64,000 bases of DNA, taken from the NCBI RefSeq assembly GCF_002251775.1, contig NZ_NOXX01000215.1:31750-95749 (forward strand), given 5' to 3'. Position numbers and translations under genes: made by a program. Of this stretch, positions 36,302-45,080 are shown in pieces (the first letter of the stretch is position 1; every line of letters starts with the position of its first letter). The stretch is from Flavobacterium aurantiibacter. Lineage in GTDB: Bacteria; Bacteroidota; Bacteroidia; Flavobacteriales; Flavobacteriaceae. Under the pieces are notes generated by a model. It ran no database searches. It was not told the origin of the DNA and saw only the letters and a list, made by a program, of their open reading frames with translations.

Positions 36302-37599
36302 TATTTAGCGGCTTTTATATCTTTGGTTTTAACCAAATCGCCCGAATTTAATTCTTTGCTTACCAGACCAAACGGACCCGTAATTACCACATCGCCCTTT
36401 TTCAAACCGGAAATAATTTCGATGTTGCTGTTATCTTGAATACCTGTTTTTACGATTCGTATTTTAGCTTTATTACCCACTTTCACAAACACGCACTCCA
36501 AACGTTTGTCGCTTTTTGGCGCAGGCGTTTCTTCGGTCTTAGCTTCGTCGGGCATTTCAAATTGCGGCTTCTTCACCGGAAGTGTATCGCTTTTTACCAC
36601 TACACTACTAATCGGTACAGCAATAACATCTACACGTGTTTTGGTTATAATGTCGACCGTGGCTGTCATTCCCGGACGAAACGGCGAGTAGGTTGCCGGC
36701 TTGCCTTCTAACAAATCGGCATACGATTCTTTTAACAAGCGCACTTTTACTTTGAAGTTCGTTACTTGGTCGGCTGTGGTTGCTGTACTTGCCGAATTCG
36801 AAATGCTGGTAACAATTCCTTTGAACTCTTTTTTCAAATAGGCATCAACTTGAATTTTAGCAGAATCGCCGATACTAACTTTAACAATGTCGTTTTCGTT
36901 CACATCAACTTCCACTTCCATTTGGTTTAGGTTTGCCACGCGCAAGATTTCGGTTCCCGCCATTTGCTGCGTTCCGAGAACACGTTCGCCTAACTCCACA
37001 TTGAGCATCGAGATGGTTCCGTCTGCAGGAGCGTAAATGGTAGTGCGTCCTAAATTGTCTTTAGCTTCTTTCACAGTAGCGCTCGCCGATGCCACATTGT
37101 AATACGCCGATTGCTTATTAGCTTTGGCTACTTCAAACGCTGACACGGCTTTTTCAAAATCGGCGCGAGAAATAATTCCCTTTTCGTAAAGCGTTTTATT
37201 TCGGTCGTAAGCGGCTTTAGCTTCGGTAAATTGCGCATCAGCTTGCGACAAACCGGCTTTCGTTTGCGACAATCCGGCTACAGTTCGATTTAAGCCCGAG
37301 GTATATAAATCGGGATTGATGCGCACGAGCAAATCGCCTTTCTTAACCACTTGACCTTCTTTTACAGGTAGTGCAATGATTTCGCCCGAAACTTCCGAAG
37401 AAATTTTCACTTCTACTTCCGGCTGAATTTTTCCGGTTGCCGAAACGGTTTCGACGATGGTTTGTGTGCTGGCAACAACGGTTTCTACTTCTTTCTCTTC
37501 GCCAGACTTTTTAAAGGCACCCGACGATGCGGCGTATAACAAACCGCCGATTACTGCTACTAGAACGATTACTATAATCCAAACTTTTTTCTTTCCCAT
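36301..37599 (-). CDS. HlyD/MacA-like periplasmic adaptor of an efflux system
   Basis: A 432-residue membrane-fusion protein. It has an N-terminal membrane anchor (about 5-26), a lipoyl-like half (VSGEIIALPVKEGQVVKKGD), a coiled-coil hairpin (about 105-185, alanine/lysine/glutamine-rich), a second lipoyl half (IYAPADGTISMLNVELGERV), and a beta-barrel with PFRPGMTATVDI. It bridges an inner-membrane pump to an outer-membrane channel, and the TolC-like gene lies 2 bp upstream. No pump gene is in this cluster. MacA-type (ABC) partners are the likely fit given its length and ending. Confidence 0.9.
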   Translation of the reverse strand: MGKKKVWIIVIVLVAVIGGLLYAASSGAFKKSGEEKEVETVVASTQTIVETVSATGKIQPEVEVKISSEVSGEIIALPVKEGQVVKKGDLLVRINPDLYTSGLNRTVAGLSQTKAGLSQADAQFTEAKAAYDRNKTLYEKGIISRADFEKAVSAFEVAKANKQSAYYNVASASATVKEAKDNLGRTTIYAPADGTISMLNVELGERVLGTQQMAGTEILRVANLNQMEVEVDVNENDIVKVSIGDSAKIQVDAYLKKEFKGIVTSISNSASTATTADQVTNFKVKVRLLKESYADLLEGKPATYSPFRPGMTATVDIITKTRVDVIAVPISSVVVKSDTLPVKKPQFEMPDEAKTEETPAPKSDKRLECVFVKVGNKAKIRIVKTGIQDNSNIEIISGLKKGDVVITGPFGLVSKELNSGDLVKTKDIKAAK

Positions 37600-37601
37600 A
37601 A

Positions 37602-39050
37602 CTATTGTTGCATAATTGGAATTCCGAAATAGAATTCAACGACTTTTACTTTAAAGATGTAATCATATTTGGCGCGACTCAACTCGGCCTGTGCGTTTAC
37701 GTACAAGGTTTGTGCCTGACTTAAATCGAAGGCATTCATTAAGCCTACGTTGAAACGTTCGGTGGCGTATTTAAACGCTTCTCCGCGTGCTTCAACAGCA
37801 GTTACTGCCGCTTCGTAAGTTTTCAATGCGGCATTGGCGTCGGTGAAAGCTTGGAACACGTTCCGTTCGAGTGTAAGGTTTTCTTGATCGAGGTTGGTTT
37901 GTGCGCGTTGGAAGGCAATTTTTGCGCGACGAACTGAATTTCGTGAGGAGAATCCGTTTAGAATCGGAATCGTAAGTTGTAAACCAAACTGGTGACCTTT
38001 ATTTTCGACGAATTGATCGGCAACCGAACGTGGCCCACCTAAAACGGGACGGAAATTAGGTTGCAGAACGTTAAATGTGCTACCGTTAACGTCGACAGTT
38101 CCGATTACCGAAGTGGGGTTATCGGTATTGGGTTCAAAACCTACAATTCGATCGGTGTAGGCGGCACGAGTATTGAAACTGTAAAAACCTTGTAAAGTTG
38201 GCGAATAGGCTGCTTTGGCTATTTGAATATCGCGTTGTGCTAAATCGAGATTGGCTTGTGCAATTTTAATTTCAACGCGTTCTTTTTTTGCTTTCTCGTA
38301 AATGGTTTCAGGCGACTCGAGCATGGTAGCGCTGTTTTGCACTGGATAATCGGCATCGACGGTATCGAAATTTCTAAAATCTTCCAATTGAAGCAACTGC
38401 GCCAAGCTCAGTTTCGAAATCAGTAAACTGTTTTCGGCTACCGCCAGGGTTTGTCGGTTTGTAGCTACTGTGGCTTGAATATCGAGTAAATCGCCACGCG
38501 GAATGGAACCGGCTTCGACTAAATCTTTGGATCGCGCTTCTTGCTTGAGATTGTTATTAAGCTGTTCTTGTTGAATTTTGAGATTTTCCTTGTTGAACAA
38601 GATTTGCAAGTAAGCGTTGGCCACATTAAGCGAAATATCGTCTTTCATTTTTGAAAGTCGGTATTGCGAGGCAAGCTCAGATAATTTAGCTCTGCGGTAG
38701 CGGTACAAATTCGAGAGACCGCTGAATATGGTAACACTCGAATTGAGACCTGCGCTGGTAAATTGTGTGGTTTGGTTTTCGAGTAAACCTGTGGTGATGT
38801 TCTGGTTTAAACCAATGTTCCACGAATGATTTCCGTTGGCGCTTATGGATGGCAGGTAATTTCCGATGGCATCGCTACGCTCGATTTTTGCTGTTTCGAG
38901 ATCGAGTGCCGATTGCTGTACCGATATATTTTTTTCGAGTGCGTAGTTAACGCATTCGAGTAATGTCCACTTTTTAGCTTGTGCAAAAGAGGAAAAGACA
39001 CCCGAACAGGCAACAAAAACAACGATTAGCTGTGCTTTAACTTTTGGCAT
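37602..39050 (-). CDS. TolC-family outer-membrane efflux channel
   Basis: A 482-residue protein with a signal peptide (about 1-24, ending SSFAQA) and two long alpha-helical repeats typical of TolC proteins: SALDLETAKIERSDAIGNYL and RVEIKIAQANLDLAQRDIQI, with NSVRRAKIAFQRAQTNLDQE and a GLMNAFDLSQAQ motif near the C-terminus. First gene of a unit with the adaptor and tsaB. Confidence 0.93.
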   Translation of the reverse strand: MPKVKAQLIVVFVACSGVFSSFAQAKKWTLLECVNYALEKNISVQQSALDLETAKIERSDAIGNYLPSISANGNHSWNIGLNQNITTGLLENQTTQFTSAGLNSSVTIFSGLSNLYRYRRAKLSELASQYRLSKMKDDISLNVANAYLQILFNKENLKIQQEQLNNNLKQEARSKDLVEAGSIPRGDLLDIQATVATNRQTLAVAENSLLISKLSLAQLLQLEDFRNFDTVDADYPVQNSATMLESPETIYEKAKKERVEIKIAQANLDLAQRDIQIAKAAYSPTLQGFYSFNTRAAYTDRIVGFEPNTDNPTSVIGTVDVNGSTFNVLQPNFRPVLGGPRSVADQFVENKGHQFGLQLTIPILNGFSSRNSVRRAKIAFQRAQTNLDQENLTLERNVFQAFTDANAALKTYEAAVTAVEARGEAFKYATERFNVGLMNAFDLSQAQTLYVNAQAELSRAKYDYIFKVKVVEFYFGIPIMQQ

Positions 39051-39133
39051 TAGGTTTGATTTGCTCTGTAAATTGACGAAAAGAAATGCAGAGTGTTACA
39101 GTTTGAGGTAAAATTTGTACACTTTTTTTTGGA

Positions 39134-39325
39134 AACGATTGCCCGCGAAAGGTATTGCAGCGGAAACAACGCCTGTGGCAAGAGAATTGAGGCGCGGCAG
39201 CTGCGTGCGACCAAAGGAAGCGCCGCAGACCCGCTAGCCGAAAGCGATTGCGCAGGTGGTGTTGCAGCGAAAAGACCGACCCTGCGGTGGGGAAATGAGC
39301 GGCGCAGGGTTTCGCCCAAAAACAA
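39134..39325 (+). repeat. GC-rich intergenic element, family 2 (upstream of DUF4403 gene)
   Basis: It begins AACGATTGCCCGCGAAAGG then TATTGCAGCGG, and ends TTTCGCCCAAAAACAAA, matching the element at 7759-7870 in order and orientation but with a longer GC-rich core. It lies in the 300-bp gap between the divergent TolC-like and DUF4403 genes. Overlapping frames in both directions here are unsupported. Confidence 0.55.
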
Positions 39326-39339
39326 ATGAATCACTTTAC

Positions 39340-39347
39340 TACTTTTG
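39340..39347 (+). promoter_or_regulatory. -7 element of the DUF4403 gene
   Basis: TACTTTTG lies 14 bp before the ATG at 39362, directly after the repeat element. A -33 TTG at normal spacing is not visible. Confidence 0.4.
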
Positions 39348-39361
39348 CTTAAATTTTGAAT

Positions 39362-40744
39362 ATGAAAAACCTAGTTTGGCTTTTGGCGGTGGTGCTTACA
39401 GCCTGTTCATCGGTAAAAAAAATAGAATCGCTCAAGCCGGAACCCGACGATGCGGCGCCATTGATTTACGATACCGAACCCTCGTTTCTGAACATGCCGG
39501 TAGAAATTTCGATACAAGATATTGAAAACCAAATAAATAAAACGCTTAACGGCGTTATCTACGAAGATAAAGACATCACCGACGACGACATTAAACTAAC
39601 GGTTTGGAAACAAGCACCTATTCAGTTGCGATCGGAAGGTGGCAAGATGAAAGTGATTTTGCCGCTAAAGGCAAAGATTTTTTACCGTTACGGTACTTCG
39701 AAATTGGGAATTGACTTGTACGACACTCGGGAATTTGACTTAAACGGCGTGGTGAGTTTATTGAGCGAAGTGAATTTGCTTAACTGGAAACTGCAAACCA
39801 AAACTCGAATTAGCGACTTGGATTGGAAGGAATCGCCGAGCATGACAATTGGCAGCAAAGTAGTTTCGATTACGTATTTGGTAGATCCGGCTATAAAATA
39901 CTTTAAGGGAAAAATCGAGAAAAACATAGACGATGCGATTAAAAAAACCGTTGATTTTAAGCCGCAAGTTTTAGATGCTTTGGCTAAAATGTCGGAACCG
40001 AGTTTAGCGAGCGAAACGTACCAATCGTGGGTTCGATTTACTCCGATTGAAGTGTATGCCACTGATGCTACGATTGGAAAAAGTACGTTGGTGATGGATA
40101 TGGGTGTGAAGTGTAAAATTGAGACGCTTGTAGGCGCCAAACCGAAATCGCTTTTTAATCGAGATGCGGTTGTATTGAAAGCGGTAAAATCGGTTCCGCA
40201 TGCAGTGAATGCTAAAGTTATTGCTGTTTCGACGTATGCCGACGCCGAGGCGATAATCACCAAAAATTTTGCCGGGCAAGAATTTGCTTCGGGCAGCCGA
40301 AAAGTAAAAGTAGAGCAGGTAAAATTGTGGCATAAATCAGGCAAAATAGTTGTAGCCTTAACGCTTTCGGGTAGTTTGAATGGCGATATTTACCTCAGCG
40401 GATTCCCGGCTTACAACGCACAAACCAAAGAAATTTACTTTGATAATCTGGATTATGTGCTGGATACAAAAAGTACTTTGATAAAAGCGGCAAATTGGTT
40501 GGCTTCGGGCACAATACTTAAGAAAATGCAGCAAGCGTGCAGATACAGTATTGCGCCGAATTTAGAGGAAGGCAAAAAACAGTTGCAGCGCTACACTTCG
40601 AACTACAGCGTAATGCCGGGCGTTTTTGTTAACGGAACGATGAACGATGTTGTTTTTGATAAAATTCAAGTGAACAACAAAGCTATTTTGGCGTTTTTGG
40701 AAGTGAGTGGAAAAGTGACGGTTAAGGTGGATGGGTTTAAATAA
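39362..40744 (+). CDS. DUF4403-family lipoprotein
   Basis: A 460-residue protein with a lipoprotein signal (MKNLVWLLAVVLTACSS, Cys16 in LTAC). The ordered blocks LKPEPDDAAPLIYDTEPSFL, LNMPVEISIQDIENQINK and PLKAKIFYRYGTSKLG are typical of DUF4403. The protein is beta-rich and probably faces the periplasm. The function of the family is not known. I use the ATG at 39362 rather than the TTG 6 bp before it. Monocistronic as far as can be seen. Confidence 0.85.
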   Translation: MKNLVWLLAVVLTACSSVKKIESLKPEPDDAAPLIYDTEPSFLNMPVEISIQDIENQINKTLNGVIYEDKDITDDDIKLTVWKQAPIQLRSEGGKMKVILPLKAKIFYRYGTSKLGIDLYDTREFDLNGVVSLLSEVNLLNWKLQTKTRISDLDWKESPSMTIGSKVVSITYLVDPAIKYFKGKIEKNIDDAIKKTVDFKPQVLDALAKMSEPSLASETYQSWVRFTPIEVYATDATIGKSTLVMDMGVKCKIETLVGAKPKSLFNRDAVVLKAVKSVPHAVNAKVIAVSTYADAEAIITKNFAGQEFASGSRKVKVEQVKLWHKSGKIVVALTLSGSLNGDIYLSGFPAYNAQTKEIYFDNLDYVLDTKSTLIKAANWLASGTILKKMQQACRYSIAPNLEEGKKQLQRYTSNYSVMPGVFVNGTMNDVVFDKIQVNNKAILAFLEVSGKVTVKVDGFK

Positions 40745-40745
40745 G

Positions 40746-40755
40746 GTGAGTTCGA
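40746..40755 (+). repeat. 10-bp direct repeat, left of the DinD-like gene
   Basis: GTGAGTTCGA here is repeated exactly at 42039-42048, on the other side of the DinD-like gene. It could mark the edge of an insertion or be chance. The remaining 165 bp up to the gene shows no other structure. Confidence 0.3.
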
Positions 40756-40920
40756 AAGACTCAGGCGGCGACATTCAGGAAGTGCTGTCGTACTAATGAT
40801 TCGAGTGGATACAATTTTCTGGTGACTTGCCTAATCAGATAGCGATTTAAGTCTTACAATTCATTTCATTTCAAAGAGTACACTTATCTGGTTTTTGATT
40901 TGGTGAAATTATAAAATTGC

Positions 40921-41775
40921 TTACTTCCTTTTGGGTTTTAAGTTTTTGGTATCTGCTTTCTCCGTCAACAATTCTCTTGCATTAAAAGAAGATATTACAT
41001 TTTTACCCGTTTTGGCTTCGAGTTCTTTTCGCGCCACTTTGGCCACATTGCCGCCTTGTTTAGCAACTTTTTTACTTTCCTCAAAATCTTTAGGATTAGT
41101 AGCCGCCGATATATCTTTAGTAGATGCTTCAGCAAGCATGTTTAATATGAGTTCGGTATTAGTCATGTTATCCCGTAGGTTTTCCTTCTTTAAACCTTTC
41201 AGTATTTTATATTCTCTAGTTGTTTTGCCAGCCCATGCTTTGGTGATGATATCGGTAAGTGTAGCAAACTGTAAGCCTTCTTTTAATCCTCGCTTTTTCC
41301 ATTCTTCGGTTAATTCCTTGCGTATTTCAATACTTTTTAGACGTTGATTTATCCAGTTTTCACTGTATCCTAATTGTTGATACTCGTATAATGCTCGATC
41401 AATAGTCAATTCTGGGTCCTGTATCTCGTCTAATCGCTCGCTAGCAACTTGTGCCAACCACAATTTAAAAGGTTCAGCTTTGCGTGACGGAATGGATTGA
41501 ATTAGCCTAAAAAGTTGTTCAGTATCTGCTACGTCAGTCATCCTCATTTTTCCGTCAGGAGCAAGCATTTTCAAACCGTGACAATTCGTCACGGTTTCAT
41601 TCCCTTCTTCTTTGAGTCTTTGCTTTAGTTTTCTCCAGTAAGCGGCCGCATCAACGCTTTCTGTAAGGATGGCTATAACATCTATTATCGAGATAAACCA
41701 CTTTTCAAGGTCAGCATCCCACAAGGTTCTTACTTTTCTATCTTCAAAAATCTGTATGGTGTTTTGTTGTTTCAT
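40921..41775 (-). CDS. DinD/BRO-N family protein (damage-inducible or phage antirepressor-like)
   Basis: A 284-residue protein with an N-terminal BRO domain (about 5-110: IQIFEDRKVRTLWDADLEKW, then FISIIDVIAILTESVD) and the DinD family continuation AEPFKLWLAQVASERLDEIQ, DPELTIDRALYEYQQLGYSE and NLRDNMTNTELILNMLAEAS. E. coli DinD is SOS-induced and modulates RecA, and related proteins occur in prophages and mobile elements. It is isolated, with gaps of 176 and 360 bp to its neighbours and a 10-bp direct repeat outside both ends, so transfer is likely. Confidence 0.88.
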   Translation of the reverse strand: MKQQNTIQIFEDRKVRTLWDADLEKWFISIIDVIAILTESVDAAAYWRKLKQRLKEEGNETVTNCHGLKMLAPDGKMRMTDVADTEQLFRLIQSIPSRKAEPFKLWLAQVASERLDEIQDPELTIDRALYEYQQLGYSENWINQRLKSIEIRKELTEEWKKRGLKEGLQFATLTDIITKAWAGKTTREYKILKGLKKENLRDNMTNTELILNMLAEASTKDISAATNPKDFEESKKVAKQGGNVAKVARKELEAKTGKNVISSFNARELLTEKADTKNLKPKRK

Positions 41776-42135
41776 CTTTGGTAAGATTACTAGTTTTAAT
41801 CCAGTAGTATCCTGTTTTTTATTGATTTCTAGCTGTAGTGCAATTATTCTTTCTAAGTTACCAGCAAATACACGTTAATCGTGTCTTGCTATTTTTGAAA
41901 CTGTTCCGCTGCACATTCGTTGGTTAACCAGACAGCTTTTAAGTTTTGTATTGGCGGCTTCGATCGATCACATAATTATCCTTGCCGTATCAAATTTACT
42001 TCACTCATTTGTAAAAATGAACTATTAATTTTAATAACGTGAGTTCGACACCAAAATTTTCGTTAAATCGCCGGAAGGGAATATTCTAGCGAACGTAAGA
42101 ATAAGTTCCACGAATTATTTTATTATGCTATTCAT
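41776..42135. other. 360-bp gene-free stretch between DinD-like and AlbA_2 genes
   Basis: AT-rich sequence with no supported gene. It contains the second copy of the 10-bp direct repeat (42039-42048), a small inverted repeat ACACG/CGTGT around 41870-41884, and TCATTT/AAATGA around 42005-42020. No TAnnTTTG promoter for the DinD-like gene was recognised. Confidence 0.5.
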
Positions 42136-43275
42136 TTAAACAGCGTTGTACTTCATTTTCCGAAGAATGCGCAGCGCGTGTTTAAAATTCTGAAAAGCAT
42201 TTGGGTTTGATAGGCTTTTAAAAATCGATTTCGCGTCGATGAGTTTTTGTTTTGCGTCTTCGAAACCGTTTAAATACGCAATCATAAGAGTTTGCGGCAC
42301 CGATTCTAATTCGGATTCGCGAACTGTCTCGGGTTTTTGCACAGCTCGATGCAAAGTGGCAAGCGTTGCATTATAAATATGGTGTAAAACTTTTCGGTTG
42401 TATTCGGGCGGTTCGAACAACATTTCGGTGTCGAGTTTGTAATAACCGTTATCGAAAAAACGTATAGTTTGCCGTTCGAGCGGATAGTAACTGGTTTTGT
42501 CGTTGAGTCCGAGTGCAATAAATTCGGTTATCGTAAAACTCGACTCGTTGAATTCAATAAGCACCTCATCTTGAGCCGAATAGAATAATTTTACCTGTTC
42601 GTTAATCAGTTCGATATCTACGCGCGAGAGGTAGGTTTTGTCTTTTACTTTTTTGGGAATTCCTGCCCAGCAAATCACAAAGAGTTCTTTAAAAACCTTG
42701 TAATGCGCGGGCATGTCGCGGTGTTTTACGTACATAAAATCCATGACACTATCGAGCGTATCTTGAATGCTGTTTCGACTGTTGTTCTCGATGCTTACCA
42801 CCGTGGCTACATTTGTAAAATTCCGAGAAACGGGCATTTCAACCGGTACGCTGTTCGAACCGATACGCACAAAACAGCTTTTGGGCAAAATAGTATGGAT
42901 GCCTTTTTTAAAAAACGACGCTTTATTTTTCGGACTGATCGTCACCAATCCAACTACTTTGCCTTTCGGCAGATGCGGAAACGGCACGTTATCGTATTGA
43001 ATTTTAGGCGCATGTTCCAAAAAAGCATTCACTAAGTTTTGAATCCGACTGTCGTCGAAGAAATCGTCGCCAACAATTTCGTTGTCTTTGTCTTCCACGC
43101 CTACCACGATATACGAGTGATTGGCTGGGTTTGAATTTGAAAGCGCACAAATGTGTTTCAGAAATTTTGCTTTTCCTTCACGCGTGTGCAAGTTTAGCTG
43201 TCGCTTTTTATCGTAAAAACTCGACTCGTCGTTGTGTGCGAGCAGATTTTTTATGAGCAACCGCTTGTTTATCAT
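42136..43275 (-). CDS. AlbA_2-domain (Schlafen-like) putative ATP/DNA-binding protein
   Basis: A 379-residue protein with an N-terminal AlbA_2 domain (about 12-150). The blocks are FLKHICALSNSNPANHSYIV, then VGVEDKDNEIVGDDF, and CFVRIGSNSVPVE, which match the domain's Asp/Gly-rich loop and the RxGSxS-type ending. The remaining 230 residues are unlike the usual winged-helix tail and I do not recognise them. Proteins of this class are predicted regulators or, in Schlafen relatives, nucleases. It overlaps the SDR gene by 4 bp, as the last of a three-gene unit. Confidence 0.82.
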   Translation of the reverse strand: MINKRLLIKNLLAHNDESSFYDKKRQLNLHTREGKAKFLKHICALSNSNPANHSYIVVGVEDKDNEIVGDDFFDDSRIQNLVNAFLEHAPKIQYDNVPFPHLPKGKVVGLVTISPKNKASFFKKGIHTILPKSCFVRIGSNSVPVEMPVSRNFTNVATVVSIENNSRNSIQDTLDSVMDFMYVKHRDMPAHYKVFKELFVICWAGIPKKVKDKTYLSRVDIELINEQVKLFYSAQDEVLIEFNESSFTITEFIALGLNDKTSYYPLERQTIRFFDNGYYKLDTEMLFEPPEYNRKVLHHIYNATLATLHRAVQKPETVRESELESVPQTLMIAYLNGFEDAKQKLIDAKSIFKSLSNPNAFQNFKHALRILRKMKYNAV

Positions 43276-44027
43276 AGTTTTCTATTTACCAAAGTTGCCG
43301 AAGCCTGATCGGTTGGATAAACTACTAAATCTGAAATATTTACGTGAGGCGGCATTGCTGAGATAAAATGCACAATATTGGCAATGTCTTCTGGTTTTAA
43401 TGGCTGAAAACCTTCGTAAACTTTTGCTGCTCGTGCTTCATCGCCTTTGAAACGAACTTTAGAGAAATCGGTTTGTACCATAGCCGGATGTATGGCACTT
43501 ACGCGAATTCCCGTTCCGTTTAAATCGATGCGCAAGCCATTGGTTAGCGTATCGACTGCCGATTTCGTTGCACAGTACATGTTTCCGCGCGGATACACTT
43601 CTTTTGCGGCCGTCGAACCAATGTTTATGATGTGTCCGCTGCCCACTTCTAACATTTTAGGCAAAATAGCTTTGGTGAGAAACATCACGCCTTTGATGTT
43701 CGTATCGATCATGAGTTCCCAATCGGAAAGGGCGGCGTCTTGGGATAAATCGAGGCCGTGTGCGTTTCCAGCATTGTTTACTAACAAATCAATTTGCGAA
43801 AACTCGTTTGGTAGAGAATTTACAAAACGGGCTACTTCTTCCCGCGAACTCACGTCGAATAGCGCGGTGTACACGGCGGTTTGATTTTCAAGTTCGCTTT
43901 TAAGTAGTTCGAGCTTTTCGCTATTGCGCCCGCAGAGTATCAATTGGTAATTCGCTTCAGCACATTTTCGTGCAATAGCCGATCCGATACCTCCGGTTGC
44001 GCCGGTAATAAGAGCTTTTTTTTTCAT
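43272..44027 (-). CDS. Short-chain dehydrogenase/reductase
   Basis: A 251-residue NAD(P)-dependent oxidoreductase. ALITGATGGIGSAIARKCAE is the cofactor loop, NNAGNAHG follows, and the catalytic Ser-Tyr-Lys lie in NIGSTAAKEVYPRGNMYCATK. The sequence resembles YdfG-type 3-hydroxy acid/serine dehydrogenases, but the substrate cannot be assigned. It overlaps the aldo/keto reductase gene by 4 bp. Confidence 0.93.
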   Translation of the reverse strand: MKKKALITGATGGIGSAIARKCAEANYQLILCGRNSEKLELLKSELENQTAVYTALFDVSSREEVARFVNSLPNEFSQIDLLVNNAGNAHGLDLSQDAALSDWELMIDTNIKGVMFLTKAILPKMLEVGSGHIINIGSTAAKEVYPRGNMYCATKSAVDTLTNGLRIDLNGTGIRVSAIHPAMVQTDFSKVRFKGDEARAAKVYEGFQPLKPEDIANIVHFISAMPPHVNISDLVVYPTDQASATLVNRKL

Positions 44028-44896
44028 GGTACTTTATGTCCTAATGCTGCGGTATAAATTTCAAACCATTCGATGGTACTCATCGAAAAAGTAAGTGCTT
44101 TCAGTTGGCTTTTGAGTCGGTTTACATCGGTAGTTCCCACTACGGGAGCCACTTGCGCCGGATGTTTTAAAATCCAATTTAGTAAAATGGTATCGGTTCC
44201 GACATCATATTTTTGAGCGAGTTCTTCAACAACGGGTTTTAGGCGTTTAGCAATTTCCGAATCGGTTTTAAAATAACTTCCGAGCGGATTCCACGCCATT
44301 GGTTTTATTTGGTGAAGGAGCATAAAATCGAGTGCACCTGAAGTTGCGGCTTCGTGTTGGGTCGCCGAAAACTGAATTTGATTGAACTGAACCGGAAGAT
44401 ACTTTAAAAGCAAGGCTGTTTGATCATTGGTAAAATTCGACACTCCAAACGAACGGATTTTTCCCGCTTCCAATAATTGGGTTACCGCTGCGGCCACTTC
44501 TTCGGGTTCCAGAAGCGGACTTGGCCGATGGAGTAAAAAAACGTCTAGATAATCGGTTTTTAAATTTGCAAGCGATTGTTCTGCGGAAGCGGTAATGTGT
44601 TCAAAACTGTAGTCGTAATGTTTAATTTTCACCGGACGTGCTTCGCTTACGTACTGAATACCGCATTTTGTAATCAATTGAATTTTCGAACGATCGATTC
44701 CACTTTCGCGTAAAGCGGCGCCAAAAGTAGCTTCAGTAGTGTAACCGCCGTAGATATCGGCATGATCGAAATCGGTTATTCCACTTTCGTGGAAGGTACG
44801 AATGCGCTCGGCCATATCGTTTACTTGGAAGTCTTTGCCCCAAACACCCCAGGTCATCACGCCGGCAATTATTTTATTGGGCGATTTTTCTATCAT
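44024..44896 (-). CDS. Aldo/keto reductase
   Basis: A 290-residue (beta/alpha)8 NADPH-dependent reductase. FDHADIYGGYTTEATFGAAL contains the Asp and Tyr of the active site, LITKCGI the Lys, and VFLLHRPSPLLEPEEVAAAV the His. It resembles the YdhF group. The ATG at 44896 (MIEKSPNKIIAG) is preferred over a TTG at 44914. First gene of the unit with the SDR and AlbA_2 genes. Confidence 0.92.
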   Translation of the reverse strand: MIEKSPNKIIAGVMTWGVWGKDFQVNDMAERIRTFHESGITDFDHADIYGGYTTEATFGAALRESGIDRSKIQLITKCGIQYVSEARPVKIKHYDYSFEHITASAEQSLANLKTDYLDVFLLHRPSPLLEPEEVAAAVTQLLEAGKIRSFGVSNFTNDQTALLLKYLPVQFNQIQFSATQHEAATSGALDFMLLHQIKPMAWNPLGSYFKTDSEIAKRLKPVVEELAQKYDVGTDTILLNWILKHPAQVAPVVGTTDVNRLKSQLKALTFSMSTIEWFEIYTAALGHKVP

Positions 44897-44958
44897 TTTC
44901 CCTAGATTTTTCAATAGTTTCCCAAAAGTCTTAAAAATATAAAAAGGAAATCACAAAT

Positions 44959-44977
44959 GACACTTAAGGTTTAAGTG
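44959..44977. promoter_or_regulatory. Perfect inverted repeat between divergent reductase and Bat operons
   Basis: ACACTTAA, GGT, TTAAGTGT: 8-bp arms with a 3-nt centre, in the 184-bp gap between start codons of the aldo/keto reductase and moxR. It has no T-tract and no AT-rich tail typical of a terminator, so it may be a protein-binding site. No regulator is identified. Confidence 0.4.
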
Positions 44978-45080
44978 TGCTGTTGGAATTTAACCATCCT
45001 TTAACAATCATCATCCCAAAAAAAAATTCAATTTGTGACCAGATTTTAACATAAAACAAACTGAATTAATAACACAAGAG

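Noticed and set aside
39688..40344. 218-codon frame antisense to the DUF4403 gene
   Set aside because: It lies wholly within a well-supported gene and has no domain, start context or operon place.
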